Assembly (NCBI GenBank): GCA_037576215.1
Contig: JBANDB010000009.1
Location: 1,550,001-1,614,000, forward strand
DNA length: 64,000 nucleotides
Source: Armillaria gallica
Lineage: Eukaryota > Basidiomycota > Agaricomycetes > Agaricales > Physalacriaceae
Direction: 5' to 3'
Under the pieces are notes generated by a model that did no database searches, was not told the origin of the DNA, and saw nothing but the letters and a program-made list of their open reading frames with translations. The translations under genes were made by a program, and so were the position numbers. Shown here piece by piece: positions 21,196 through 34,480 of this stretch. Each line of letters opens with the position of its first letter. Position 1 is the first letter of the stretch.

Positions 21196-23782
21196 ATGAA
21201 CCCCCCAGCTTCTGGACTAACTCCAGCCTCCATTAGTGGAATTGTGCAGAGAATAGCATCTCTATGTCCTGCTCTTCCTACATCAGTTGCCCTGGCAGCT
21301 TCCGATGACCAGATTTATCATGTTCTCCAGTCTGTATCTGGCAATGATATGTTTTCTACTTTCAATCGCAGATTTGATATTCTGTTCACGGAACACCTGC
21401 GAGACAATTCTGGGAGACTTCTTAATATTCAGCAAGGTCAATATGGCATGGATGCAGTCATTGTATATTTGAAGAGTCTGGATTGGTCGAAAATGCCTTT
21501 AGCTCTCATCAAGCTGAAACTTATCCATATATGCCAGGAGTTTGTATATATTGTGTACATTTCTTGATTTTCTGCTTCATTGATTGTTACTAACTTCTTA
21601 CATCCAGGCAAACTCATTTACAGTCACTCAACAAGCCTCAAGAATTTCACCCAGTTGCAGGCTATATCTCTAAATTCCTTGGTGATTCAAATGTCAATTT
21701 GGCCCCAGCCATGTCAGAACATCAAAACCAGCCTGCAAACGATGACACTCCCAGAGCTCCACACGAGAATTCCAACACTCTGCCATCAGTGCCTGCATAA
21801 CCAACAGACTCAGAGCCCAACGCCAAAGAAAGACAGGATCTTACTCAGACAAGAGGAAAGCAAAATCAAAAGAGGAAAGGAAAAGGCAGCAATGCACCTA
21901 TACTGAACTTATTCAATAATGGTATGTCACTAGTCATCTGTCAACTTCAGTTTGTGCCTAATGCCTTGTTGTACTAGACACATATAGCTCAGATGATGAA
22001 TTTATACCTCATCCTGCAGAGAAAGGAAAGCGAAAGCTGGTGGTATCAGATTCTGAAAGTGATTTTACAGATGAGGCTATGTATAGCAAACACAGACCAT
22101 CTGTAAGTTAGATGTGTGAGCTTTGCTTGATGAAATGTACTAATGCATTCTACTAAAAGCAGAAATATACAAAGACTAACAAAGGGAAGAAGACAAACAA
22201 AGCAACTAAGTCGAATAAGACTAGAGGACCAGAGAAGGTCTGCTTTCTTATATCACAATATTGGTATTTTCTGACAGACCAGTAGAATGCTGGACCGCCA
22301 CCAACAGTGTGAATTATCGAAGTCAATGAAGACTCAGATAGCAATGACCAACTCAATGAATGTGACTCTATTAACTAATCACACCAGCATTTTTATGATC
22401 CTGTTCCTGTCATTGTCAAGGGCAACAAATGATGGATGTTCAAATGCAAACATGTTGGTTGTAAATAGTGTGTATCTTCACCTTTATAATACATATGGCA
22501 GAGGCTGATGCTTGGCTATAGCAAGACGACCATCAATTAGACAGTTGGCAATAATGCTGATTCCACAGACAAACCACAGAAGCCAGCATTAGGAAACCTT
22601 GCTACCCACGTCTGAAAAGTTCATGCTGGTGTCCTCCCTGCTGGTATTGCAGGTTCTGTCAATGATACCTCTCAGCCTTTCCAAGATGATGCTTGTATCA
22701 TGACAGAGTTCCTAAAACGTGAACCCATGCAGGAAGGATTCTATTAATACTTTGCTGCATGGTGTCTTGAAGATAATCTTTTGTTTACTCTGGGAGAGTC
22801 AGTGGGAGCCCAGCGTCTCTTTGATTACATCAAATCAAGGTTTAAGCTCCCTTCTGACACCACTGTATGGAACAAGCTGGATAAGATATATGATGAGCTT
22901 TATAACCAGGTTATCTAGGAAATTAAGGTAGGCCTTTAATACTATATCTGTAGTCTATTTTGCTAAGTCAAGTGCAAATACAGGATGTGAAGTCGAAGAT
23001 TGCAACCTTGACAGATACCTGGACAACACATTCAATGATGTTCTCATTCACAGAAACTGTCACAAACTGGATTACTCAAGACTGGAAGCTTGTCGAGCAT
23101 GTCATTGACTTCCATCCTTTGGTTGATTGGGAGCATGAAGGACAGTATACTGCTCTCTGTTTTGTGAAATCCTCATCCTAGATGAGTATTCTTGAAAAGA
23201 TATGTGTATTTTTACAGTCTTCTTTTTATGCAAACAGTCTGATAATCCATCGTGTATACCTCTTAACAGTTACAATGGACAACATCTTAGTGAATTCAGT
23301 ACTTGCAGAAAGCCTTGTTCTGATCCTATGAGAGTTCAGCATTCATTGGGTTCCTGACAGTGCCTACATCCATTGTCTTGATCACATCGTTAGCTTAGTT
23401 GTTCAGAGGATTATACATGGCTTGGAAGAAGCTGACAATTCAGATATTACTGACTATCACATGCTCAACAAACAGAATCTGAGTCATTACAATATCAACG
23501 ATGATCTGGTACTTCAGGAGCTTGAGGCTGAGTTTGATAAGGAGATGGATGAGATGGAAGAGCGTCTTGCAGCTTCTGGCACTGAGAAAGAGGACAATCA
23601 AGGAATTCTCAATGATCTACTCCATGATGTCAATGAATGGAGTGCTATTAAGAAGGTGCAATACTGTCAGTTCTATATTTATGGTACACTGAATATTCTC
23701 ATTCAGCTTCATATGATCTGTACCAAAGTATGCTTGTCACCTCAGTGCCGGAGACGATTTAAGCTCAAGGCAAAGGAGGCAT
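21196..23782 (+). pseudogene. Decayed hAT-family transposase gene
   Basis: Starts MNPPASGLTPASISGIVQ at 21196. Exon 1 ends at 21539; the intron 21540-21607 has a perfect TACTAAC branch site and CATCCAG acceptor, and a frame continues KPQEFHPVAGYISKFLGDSN. Several more short introns can be traced to about 22550. A BED-like zinc finger lies near 22431-22465 (WMFKCKHVGC). The catalytic region is visible as LATLTDTWTTHSMMFSFTE with WITQDWKLVEHVIDFHPL (about 22980-23120), then IHCLDHIVSLVVQRI and SPQCRRRFKLKAKEA. Stops TGA, TAG and TAA at former Arg, Gln and Trp codons break it. It is cut at 23782 by the LTR of a Gypsy element, so the C-terminal dimerisation part is missing. Confidence 0.7.
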
Positions 23783-24656
23783 TGTGCTGCACCACATCTA
23801 TGTGTGCACCAAAATTTGGCTTTCACCTCAATACAGTGACTAGGTGCTATGCTTACAACTACTTTCACTTGCTGCTCCTCCAGTTGTGCTTTCCTACTGT
23901 TCAAAAATGGAATTTCTGCAGAATCTGCCTGAGCAACTGCCCAACCACTGAGTGATGCATCGTCTGCCTGGCTATATGCTATCCACCATGAAACTGCCTT
24001 ATTTCATGGGAATTTGACTAGCCTAGGCTCCAGGAGCTGACAGCTATCAACCTGAAGCGCCCACGCCAGCAGATGGTAGAAGGATCATCCTTGAAGAACA
24101 GACAAATTGACTGACAGTGGATAGCCATATATGGCTATTCTCAAATCAGACCAGATGAGGAAGGTGTTGCAGAGTGCACTCGATAATGCTGGAGTAGCTC
24201 ACCCAGTGGATTTCAGTGTGACAGCTTGTGTCAAATATCAGCTTTTGAGCATACATTTAGGGCTATCAGAGTGGGCAGGTGCGGAAGCAGAGAGCTGGAC
24301 TCAGATCTGCTACTATATATGCATGCATAATATATTTAGAAAATCAGTTAATCTCACTTGCTCATAGCACACTAAAGGAATAATTTCTGCTACTCTCCTA
24401 AGCATATCTAGTTGCCTCTGAGCCTAGCATTGTGAGCAGATTGCAAGGAATTCTCCTTTCTCTCGCTATCTTCACACAACTGCTTTCAGTTCAGCATCCT
24501 AAGTGGACACTTGGACTACTTCTTTCTATCATATCTGCAGACAGAGCAGATTCTATCAGATCCCTTCAGAGCGGGTGGTAACCCTCCTTGCATATACAAA
24601 AGATCTTGCAGATGCAGATGCGACTTTCTCTTACCAGAGAGTTTGCTAGCCTTACA
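23783..24656 (+). repeat. LTR of the decayed E3 copy
   Basis: Begins TGTGCTGCACC and ends CTAGCCTTACA. Homologous to the LTRs at 44699-45585 and 56347-57233 but CpG-poor. Followed by the primer-site-like TGGAGCCCACC after two bases. Confidence 0.9.
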
Positions 24657-25670
24657 AGTGGAGCCCACCACAAGGGAGGTTAAATCACAATTGCTGGTAG
24701 AAGAAGTACCCTTCATCCCACCGCGTGACATCTAGAAGCAGAAGTGCTATGGACAGTCGCTTAAGCCACCACAGGCAATAGGATTTCAGATGAAGAAGAT
24801 CTCTTTGACCTTGTTCCTGACAATGAATCACATCACTTCTACTTGGAATCATCCTTCACCTCAGCTTACGAGCAGGAGTTAAGGGCTATCCTTAAATCAC
24901 CACTATCATCCTTATCACCTTCACCTGTAGCCAGTTTGCTACCAGAACCATCAACCTGCCTTAGGTCTAACTCAGACCTGCAGGCATATGCATTGGATCT
25001 GCCTGATCCAGAGTTATTCCAAACCTGGTCAGACGAGCAAGAAGATCCAAGTCCGCCACCTTCACCAACACTTTTCCCTATCAACAAGACCTTTTGTTGG
25101 TCAAGAAACAGATGGATTCATTTTTATTTCAACATGGCAGGTCAACAACAAGCACCAGTGCAGAACCAGCAATTACCTATCAGAGGATCTGGGAAAGTGC
25201 CTAGCTGGGGCTGGAAAGGACCTGAAGATTCGATAACCCTATCCATCTTCTTTGATGAAGTAGAGTGGATGTGCAAAAGTGTAGGACAGCAGATGGATTG
25301 GCAATACATTTAAGCTGCTATCCTATATGCAGACCTGATAGCTGCTGATCTGTGGTGAAGGCTATCACAAGCCAACCCAGCCAATCAAGCAACAGCAACA
25401 TGGGATGTGTTCAAGGAGGAATGCTATGGGTTCTACCTAAAATCCAACAAGACCTGCCAATACACATCCACTCATCTAGAAGAAGTGGCTAGGATCCTTA
25501 GAGCCTCTCTGATCTCAACACTGGATGAGTTTGGCCGCTTTGATAGATATATTCAAAATATTGGATTGGATGTCATGGTGGGAACAAGTCTGCTCATGTC
25601 AAAACATGAGTATGCATGGATGTACATCTCTGCCATTTATCCCATGCTACGAATGATGATAGACCAATGG

Positions 25671-27317
25671 TGATGTGCTTGGTAATGGGCAGCGTGCAAA
25701 TGCAACAAGTGCAACAAGTGCAACAAGTGTCTAGATCGTCAATCTAGATACTGAATCACACACACACACATACATACATCACCAATGTTTAAGTTCAAGG
25801 GTGAGTATGGTAGAAGCACTCATGGTGTACTTAGATATCAATAATCAATTGGGTTTGTTTCAAAACAACTTTGATTCAAATCTAGAAGTGTTTACACGAG
25901 ATACACTAATTGCGATAGCAAGGTATATGGATGTGGGGGTTTGTAAAGTATAATTTGAGTGGCTTAGACTTGAAATGACTTTGTCTAGGGGAGCTGGTAA
26001 GGCCTTAACTAGACAAGCTTTAACAATTGAACAATCAAAGACCTAGAGGTCTACAAAGAGCGTAATTGCTCTGGAGTACACAGACTTGATTACAACACAA
26101 GCACATGCACTTGCAACAAAGAACCAAAGTTCTACAAAGAGTACACAGACTCTACAAAGAACACACAGGTCCTGGCTTCAAGTATGAGACTTGCAAAGAG
26201 TACACTGACTCATTAACTATTCAAACTTAAAGTGTTCTAGGGCTTATTTCACTTCAACTAGGCAATGTCTTCGGTCTGTGGTCAACTTAGCACATCTAGA
26301 TCACTTTAGTCGGTGAGAGAGCATGAGGCCTTTGTATGCAGAGCAGTTCAATTAACTAGCAAGGTGCAAATACAGGGACGACTCTTCTTCCTACTTAGTT
26401 CTTCTAGATTACTTATAGCTGCTCTTTTGGGGTTGACTTGGTAAACTTAATTCACTTTAGTCGAGGATATGCAATTAAAACCAGTGATTGATTAGGTAGC
26501 TATAAGGCTACTAGCACAAACATGGGGGAATGCTTTCCTGCCATTATGCATCTAGTCACTGCTAATTTATACAATTTCTAGTCTAGGTATAGGAGCTTGT
26601 ATCTAAAAGTAATTATGGTACAAGCTTTGGGTATCAATACAAATGATGAGTAATTAATTTACAAGGATTGTGCCATTCTAAGGTTTCTATTCAGTTGGAT
26701 GGAATGACTAGTGGTCATTCTACTGCCAAGGAGTGTCCTAATGGTCTGTAGGAACTCCTTGCTTCTCCTTCATGCCTTGCCACATGGATTCCTATTCAAT
26801 ACTACAAATTGCGCAGTATTTTGAGGATGTAACCACTGATCATGATTGATCATCAGACTGAGATTGTATTTGCTTTGATCACTGTGCAATCTTTAGCTAT
26901 CTCGGCACCAAGCATCAGTTATTCAGTTATTCCAAGTTTATTCGTGTTCTAGACTAAGTTCATTTCACATTGCGAACTGTTGTGGACTTAGCGATTCTCT
27001 TCTAGGTTCATTCAGGTCATCGAGATGACAAGTAATCTAGTCCTTCTGTGTTCTGCTTTAGGTTTGTAACCAATCTTGATGTGTCTCTTGGTTCTGACTG
27101 TAACTAGTCTTGTTTTGGGCAGGGAATAGCATTCAGTGTTGAAGGCTTGTAGAGTTGACTTGTCTAGATGTCGCTTCTAAGTCTGTTCTGATACTGTATT
27201 GCTCACTATCTTATGTAGTATACTAGCTATCAGTGTAAAGCCTCCACTATAGCTCTCTGTATTACTTGTAGACTGCACTATTTGATAGAAATTCGCAAAA
27301 TTTATGGGTAGCCTGAT
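25671..27317. mobile_element. Solo-LTR-like insertion in decayed gag
   Basis: It interrupts gag between codons that are adjacent in the intact E3 copy. It is flanked by AATGG (25666-25670) and AACGG (27318-27322), a 5-base duplication with one C/T difference. It starts TGATGTGC, carries a CA microsatellite near 25758 and internal repeats of the phrase CTACAAAGAG..ACACAGACT, and has no coding frame. Length and a TG start fit a solo LTR; the 3' end is not a clean CA. Confidence 0.6.
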
Positions 27318-28031
27318 AACGGCTAGCTGTTCTCTTCCCTGTGGAAGAGGTTAGGAAGGTGGCCAAGTATGCGCTGGAGAGCTACAGGTCTCCATACATC
27401 AACCCTGCACCAGCTTTCTCGCTATATGCAGGTGTTGAGCAGCAAGCTCCAGCACCCACTCTACAATATGCTCAGCTGCCAGTGGTGGCTCTGCTTCCGC
27501 CATATGGGCAACAACAAATAATGATGCCAGGAGGAAGCATATTGGACATGATAGACCAACTATCCAAAGCAACTGCAGTGGGTCTGCCTCTCATGTACTA
27601 CAACTCTTATGGGTTCCCTTTGTATTCTCCTCAGCTGCAAGCAATGGCTCCACAAGCTGTTCAGCAGCAGATGATCATCCAACCAGCAGAGGCCACCATG
27701 AAAACAGAATCTTTGATAGAAGAATGACTTCTGGCTGCGATTCAGAAGCCAGTGGACAAGGGCAGAGCCAACAAGAGGTGCAGATATGATGGTTGTGAAA
27801 TTGGATACAAAGAATGTGTAGCCAAGAAGGCAGATATGGACAAAGGCCTCATCAAGTTCGACTATATCAAGCAGAAGCTGGTAATGCCAGATGGGTCTGA
27901 GCTACCCAAAGGATCTGGATACCTCAGACTGTGAGTAGAAAAGTGACATGAAGAGCATAGAGGTGTGTCTGCTTTAATCAACATGATAGCTACCCAGTAT
28001 GGGTATGGTATGCCAGCAGGTATTGTGTACC

Positions 28032-28380
28032 TGTTATGTCCGGGCTCAGGAATAACAATGCAAGGCGATCACAGGCTGTCTCGCGTTTGGACAGTCACCT
28101 GTAATGCCGTTGATTGTTACAGTGGAGTGTGGTTAACGTTAGACTCTCGGCAAGTGTGTAGAGAAAAGTCCGGGGTGTATAAACTTAGCTCGAAGCTGGG
28201 GTACATGGCTGAGAGCTGTGCTACTTATATACGATATGTGAAATCTAAAAATACGATCGTCTGCGGCTTCGCGAGAAGTCTTGGGGTTGATGGTTGGGGT
28301 TACCATCTGAGTTGCCGTGGTGCCGAGGTGCCGAGGTGCCAGATAAGATAAGATAAGAAAAAGTGAAAAAAACCGTAACA
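28032..28380 (-). repeat. E1 3' LTR (349 bases)
   Basis: Nearly identical to 37325-37672; starts TGTTATGTCC and ends CCGTAACA on the plus strand. It contains short tandem runs of GCCGAGGT and GATAA. Confidence 0.92.
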
Positions 28381-28436
28381 TCACCCCCTCGTTAAGGCAG
28401 ACATCCCGACTGCCCGTATGGCTCCATGTCAGTTTT

Positions 28437-31400
28437 CGAAGTCCTCAATGGCTTCTTGTGCGTGTACCATGTCCTCCTCCCGTACCCAGGAGTTGTGTTC
28501 TCTGGTCCATCCTTTCCACTTCACGAAATAGTCGTGCGTTGTTCGTGATTTTTGACCCGTCGTCCACGTATCTGTCTCGGGCGAACATCAAGGACTTCCT
28601 CAATTTCGTATTCCTCTTCGTCTTCGATCAGGTCGGGCGGCGGTGGTGGAGGAAGCTGCTGATTGGGGAATACAGGTGGAACGTATGGAGTGAGGAGTTT
28701 CTCGTTAAAGCGTGGGTGGATTTTCCAGTGTGGGGGAAGCTTGAGCTTGAACGTGCTGACCTCAGCTTTTTCGGTAATCAGGAACGGTCCTACCCTTTTG
28801 TCGTCCAGCTTCTTCTTGGGTCTCGGGAGGTGTAGGTTCGTTGCGTCGAGCCAAACGCGGTCACTGACTTGGTAAGGGTGGGCTTCCCTCTTCCTTTTGT
28901 CGTATTGATCCTTCATCTTTTTGGCTGCCTCGTCGAGGGCTGTTTTCATCTCTGTGTGGATTTGAATCATTTTTCTGGCAAAGGCTTCTGCCGCTGGGTT
29001 GGAAAACGGTGTGGTGCGCTGAGCATCGGGCAAGGTGCGAGGGTTTCTCCCGTAAAGAACCATGAACGGGCTTTTTCCCATGGCGCTATGGACACGATTA
29101 TTGTGGGCGAACTCTGCCAACAGCAGCCAATCGCTCCAGTCGTCTTGCCGGTGGTTCACAAATATCCGAAGATATTTAATGATTTCCTGGTTAACCCGTT
29201 CCGTCTGACCATCTGTCTGAGGATGGAATGCCGTCGAGGCGTTTGGTGTGATGTCCAGGAGCTGGTAGAGTTCCTTCATGAACTTCGAGACGAACTGGGG
29301 TCCTCGGTCGGAAATTACGACCTGAGGCATTCCATGGCGGGCATACATGTGGTCGCGTAGTAGACGTGCCCACCCTTCCGCCGATAACTCTGTGTTACAG
29401 GCAATAGGGATTATCGCCTTCGAGAATCTGTCGACGATCACCAGCATGGCGTCGTGGCCATTGGAGTCGGGTAGTCCGGTGACCATATCAACGGATATGT
29501 GAGTCCATGGTCCTATCGGTACTTCATTGGGGTGTAGTGGGGCTGCCTTGGCGTGGGTGTCGGACTTTGTTCGTTGGCACGTTTCGCAACCCTTCATGTA
29601 TGCCTCAACATCCTTCCTCAATTTGGGCCACCAGTAGTCCCGAAGGACCAGCTCCTTCGTCTTCTCAATTCCGGGATGACCTGCCGTAATATGGTCATGG
29701 TACTGCGAAATGATATCACCCCGTAGCGTCTTCTTGCGGTGATGAGCCTTCAGGCTCTGTGCGCTCTGAAATCGCGGACACCACTTACAATTTATCGCCT
29801 ATCTCCCTTATGCGGCCTTTCACTAAACCAAACATTGCAAGTCCAGCACAGGTCGAATCATATTAAATCTCCCACTCCACGCGAACTTTCACTCCGATAT
29901 CTATGAGTCATTGTGCCTCCAGGCACATTGATTGCCAATCCTTCCGCAGTAAATTAGACACGCGTCATTATTCTAGGCCTTTGCATGTGGACAAAGCCAT
30001 ACGGTCACGCGGTTTAACTACGCGAAGGCTATGCATAGCTACGGATTCTCAAGAGGCCATATGGATACGCTTTTACAGCTTAGAAATATAGTAGAGATTA
30101 GTGAGCCATTAACTGCGGCTGAGTAAGTAGTAAGTAAATTAGTAAACCTTCTGTAGCTTTATTAGGCTACGCAAACTTTTTAATAAGCATGCACAGTAGA
30201 GTAGCACACGGTATATTTGCACTACGATTACAAATAGTTCGCTATGCTCACAAATCATGTACTGCGGTTATTAAGCCAAGGTAAAAGTTCGCTTACTTAG
30301 CAAGTACAACTCTGTAGTATAAAAACCGATGGACTGTAGATAGAGGAGAACAGTTCTCATAGAGGATACACACACCACACATACCACCCAATACACGCGA
30401 ATTAAAGTTAATATCTCTACGTTCTTAAGAGATATAACACTTTGCGAAGTTTCTCCAAACTCGCTAGCTACCAAGTGTTAAATAACTTGATTCACGTCCT
30501 CTCGTCCAAAACACAAGCAAGGATATCATATAAAGACTACCTTGTTTGTCATCCTCCTGTCATAAATTTGCATACCTGAAGACTTCAAAGGGTAATCCGT
30601 AGCTAGGGTTCTGAACTTTAGTCTCTAACACCAACAGCATACTGTTCCTATAAGTTAGGAACGATACTAATTCGAGTTTCTCTAGATAAGCCAGCTCCAT
30701 CTCTGCGTTTCTCTAAAGAAAGCATGCGAGCTTAGGAAAATATCTTCTACCGGAACCGTAGCCAGGATTCCGACACCACATAGTTCGCGCCGCATCTAGG
30801 TCACCCCCGCTCAGCATACACCCACGTTTACGCACCTTTTCCCTTCCAGGAAAGTTCGCGTACATACCTTGAGCCTCTGAACAGCCTTCAGAGAATCATA
30901 ACAAAGTGTAGCAAGACGTCGCTACACCACCAGGAAGCTACAGTCATCGCACGGAGGTGCAAGACTAGACTCGCTAGAACCTGCCTTCAGATTCTGTGCT
31001 TGGCTACACTCGCCGTTACAGGTCTTGTGTTTTCTGCCCGCAGGAGTCTCTAGGTTCATCAGCAGGGTACATAAATCCTCCCATCGTAGTAGAGGAGTCC
31101 GCCTTGTCGGGTGACCCCTTGTTCATGGGCCAACGAGGTAGCTATGCCCTCATCCCATAGTTCCTCTTGACGGGTCGCTTCTTCCACCGTTTGCTGCGTT
31201 TCCGCCGTGGTGGGCATAATGAGGGCACGGAAGTGGGCTGCCTCTAAGACGACTATGTCATCGTTATCTCTCATCCCTTGATCGTGGTCGCTTTGTTGGG
31301 AGAGTAGGTCGGCTTTTACGTTCTATGCACTGGGTTTGTGGAAGAGCTTGAAGTGATACTCCGCAAGTTCCGTGACCCATCGTGCCTGCCGTCGATTCAG

Positions 31401-34319
31401 CTTTTGGGGAAGTCGGAAATACTGGAGGTTTTGGTGATCCGTCCAGATTTCTACGTCGTGTTTGGTGCCCATGAGGTAATGGCACCATTCAGAGAGGGCG
31501 AGCATAATGGCGAGTAGTTCTTTATCGTAGATTTCGTAGTTCCGCTCGGTGGCGCTGAGGGACTTTGACATGAAGGCCACTGGGCGCCATACACCGTTCT
31601 GTTGCTGACTCAGGACAGCACCGACCGCCCCCTCACTAGAGTCGGCCTCCATTCGGAACGGCTCGTCGTCGTTCGGAATCGCGAGGACGACATCCTCGGC
31701 CATCCAGCGCTTCAGTTCCTCGAATGTGTTTTGCTGGGCCGGACCCCATGTCCATTCTGTGTTTCCCGTGAGCTGGGTTAGAGGTTTCACGACCTTGGAA
31801 TACATCTTGATGAACTTCCGGTAGAAGTTCGTAAAGCCGAGGAACGACTGGAGCTCTTTCTTCTTTCTGGGCATAAGCCATTCAGAAATCCCTGCGATTT
31901 TGACCGGGTCCATTCGGATCGAATCCTTGCTGATGATCACTCCAAGATACTCCGTCTCTAGGACTTCAAACTCGCACTTCTCTGCTTTGAGGAAGAGTTT
32001 GTTCTCCCGTAGATGCTGGAGGACTCGCTTTATGATTTGTCGGTGTTCGTCCAGGGTTTTGGAAAAGATCAAGATGTTGTCTAGGTAGATGGTGACCTTT
32101 CCTTCCGCGATCAAATCTTTGAAAATATCGTTCATCATCCATTGGAATGTCGTGGGCGAATTGGTGAGTCCGAAGAACATGACGGTGGGTTCGAAGAGTC
32201 CCCGGTTGGTGCGGAAGGCAGCTTTTTCTTCGTCCCCGTCCCTGATCCGTACGTTATTGTACCCCCATCGGACATCTAACTTGGTGAAGTACTTTGCGCC
32301 ACGGAGCTTATCGATCAACTCCCCGATAAGGGGAAGCGGATACCGATTTTTTATTGTCATCTCGTTCAGCTTCCGGTAATCTTGTACTGGTCGTAGTGTG
32401 CCGTCCTTTTTCTTTACGAAGAAGAAAGGGGAGGCAAAGGGCGATTTAGATGGTCGGATACGTCCCGACTCTAGGTTTTCGTCGAGGAACTTATCTAGTT
32501 GTTCCTGCTCGTTCCGGTTCAAGGGGTATATTTTGCAGTCGAGGGTGGATTTGGCGTTGGGGACGAGTTCGATGGCGTGGTCCCAAGGTTTCCGCTCCGG
32601 TAGTTCATCGAAACTATCTTTATTGAAGAGGTCCCGGAACGACTGATAGTGCTCGGGTACCAATTCTTCAAACGATCGTTTGGATTTGTCCTCATAGGCC
32701 CTAGCGGCTAGGTCGTTGGCGTGGTGCATAGCCCAGATGATCAACTCTTCCTCCATTCGTACGGCTAGAATCGACTCTCCTTCCTCCAGTTCATCCCATT
32801 GGTCATCCGGGTCAGTGTCAGGAAGGTGGAACAGGTTGGTTATGCAGTCGCACCTCCCAAAGAGGACGCTCCCCGTTTTCCAATTCACACTGGGGTTGTG
32901 GCACTTGAGCCAGTCGTGTCCCAGGTAAATGTCTCGCTTCCCGAGATTGGTCACAGTGAGGTCGATCCTCTCTCGGTGGTTTCCAATCGTCAGGCAAACC
33001 TCCACGAACTCGGTTACGTCCCCATCCGCGTTGCGGGACCCGTCGGCGTTGTATACGGGGATTGGGACTCGCACCTTCCTGGTGTCTAGCCCGTGTTCCT
33101 CTACGTAGGCCCGATTGATAGCACTCCCGGTGCACCCGCTATCTAGTAGGGCCTTTGTCGCGAGGGTCTTTCGTCCTGTACAGGGTTCCAGCGTGACGGG
33201 AATCATCAAGTCGCTGGTGCCTCCCCGTATGTATCGGATTGGTTCCTTCAGTTCGCGGAGGCGCTCTAGCGCCTCTCCCCAGTCTTCCTCTCGTAACTGG
33301 GTTAGCAATTCCTTCGTAAGTTCCCCAAATCAGGCGTGGGGTACCCAAACTCCCAATCTAGAGCGTGCTCCGTCATCTGTCAAAGCCTGTCGCACCCAGC
33401 GAAGGGTCCAGTCGATGCCGAAGGGCTTCACCCAGCTCTCAGGGTTCTGTCCCTTCGTTGGCTTGGGTGCTGCAGGCGGAGGGGGTTTGGGCAAGGAGGA
33501 AGCGGACAGGCCAATTGGACTTCCGCTCCTCTTCCATTGCCGATAGGAGGTGTCATCCTCCTCGTCCGGTATTTCTTCCATGGTTACTGTCTTGGGCCCC
33601 CTCTTTACCGCCTGGGTGCCAGCAGAGTCCCCCTTTTCTTCAGCCGCGCGGTGTCCCCCCGAGTCTTCCCTCGGGCTGGGGTCGCGTCTTGATCCACGGT
33701 TTTGTGGAGTGGAAGGTCCGCCGGGGGTGACGCTGATTTGGCCGCCAATTCGTGTGGGGGCGTTGGACCTGTCCGGTACCGAGGGTTCGGATTTGCCTAC
33801 CACGTCTGCTACCCCCGGCCTGTCAGGGAGTTGAGCTCCCCTGGACGGTCCCTCATTGCTGTAAAATCTGGGGCCGAGCCCTGCACTGCCTACCCCCGAG
33901 GAAGGAGGCGGCGAGACGTTGCCTGCTCTCCCCCGGTTTCCGTCCTGGGGGTTCACTTTGTTCAGGGTTTGGGTTGCTTTGTCAGCGGGAGAAGAAGTCC
34001 CCCCCGCTGCCCCATCCGGTCACGGGACATCCCGGGCGTTGGGATGTTGCCGGGTCCGTGCCGTGATGATGGGTGTCGCTATGGTGGGCGACTTATTGTT
34101 CGATCCTTTCACTCGCAATGAGCTACTTGGCGGACGTTTAGCCGGTTGCGCAGTCCTGGGGTCGGCGGCCCCGAATTCTAGTTCTAAATCGTTAGTAGCG
34201 GTCATTAGTGGGGCGTATCGGTTGGCTGATTCTGTAGCTGGGCGCGGAGGAGAAGTCGAAAAAGATGGGCACGTAGGCCGTATATTGTCCGTATCGTTGT
34301 TTTTTCTTTTAAAAGTCAC
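28437..34319 (-). pseudogene. E1 pol: protease, RT, RNase H, integrase, chromodomain
   Basis: Frame order on the minus strand: linker region (34319-33330), protease ALLDSGCTGSAIN (near 33150), RT with VQDYRKLNEMT and KLDVRWGYNN, RNase H ending near 31400, solo-LTR insert 29740-31061, then integrase with zinc ligands before CETCQRTKS and the catalytic SVDMVTG, ISDRGPQF and QTDGQTERVNQE. The C-terminal chromodomain DYFVKWKGWTREHNSW is in a shifted frame: one base appears lost after GRR near 28560. The RT catalytic box reads YLDN where E2 has YLDD. Stops: TGA at 34020 and 33330, TAG near 31320. Confidence 0.85.
29740..31061 (+). mobile_element. Solo-LTR-like insertion inside E1 integrase
   Basis: It splits the E1 frame between GRIYVP and the sequence preceding TLRGDIISQYHDHITAG, which are contiguous in E2. 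Starts TGATGA and ends TCATCA (6-base inverted ends with TG..CA). A TATAAAAA box near 30318 lies within it. No coding frame; length 1322 bases. Target duplication is not clear (TGCGG against GCAGG). Confidence 0.7.
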
Positions 34320-34480
34320 GTAAGTAAGAACCGACCCCGCACAGAGGGGTCGGGGTATAGCCGAATGCTCGATAGGTAAAACGTCTGTATGTAAAATGGT
34401 AGTACAGGACCGTCCAGCGGAAAGGGAACGCGCACCAGGGGGAGCTTGGGTCGTCGCGGGCGAATCAGAACCCGGACGAC

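Larger units (their letters stand above)
23783..28031 (+). mobile_element. Truncated, CpG-depleted copy of the E3 Gypsy element
   Basis: LTR at 23783-24656 (874 bases), then leader and gag, ending abruptly at 28031 where the E1 LTR begins. Compared with the intact copy at 44699 onward, most differences are CpG to TpG or CpA. The gag frame (25133 onward, GQQQAPVQNQQLPIRGSG) has several stops that correspond to CGA, TGG or CAA in the other copy. It contains a 1.65-kb insertion at 25671-27317. The remainder of gag, pol and the 3' LTR are absent. Confidence 0.88.

Noticed and set aside
28340..28370. CRISPR or satellite from the repeated GCCGAGGT and GATAA runs
   Set aside because: Only a few short units, inside an LTR; no spacers.
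31900..34323. Many plus-strand frames across E1 pol
   Set aside because: Opposite-strand shadows of protease and RT. The minus-strand frame carries all catalytic motifs.
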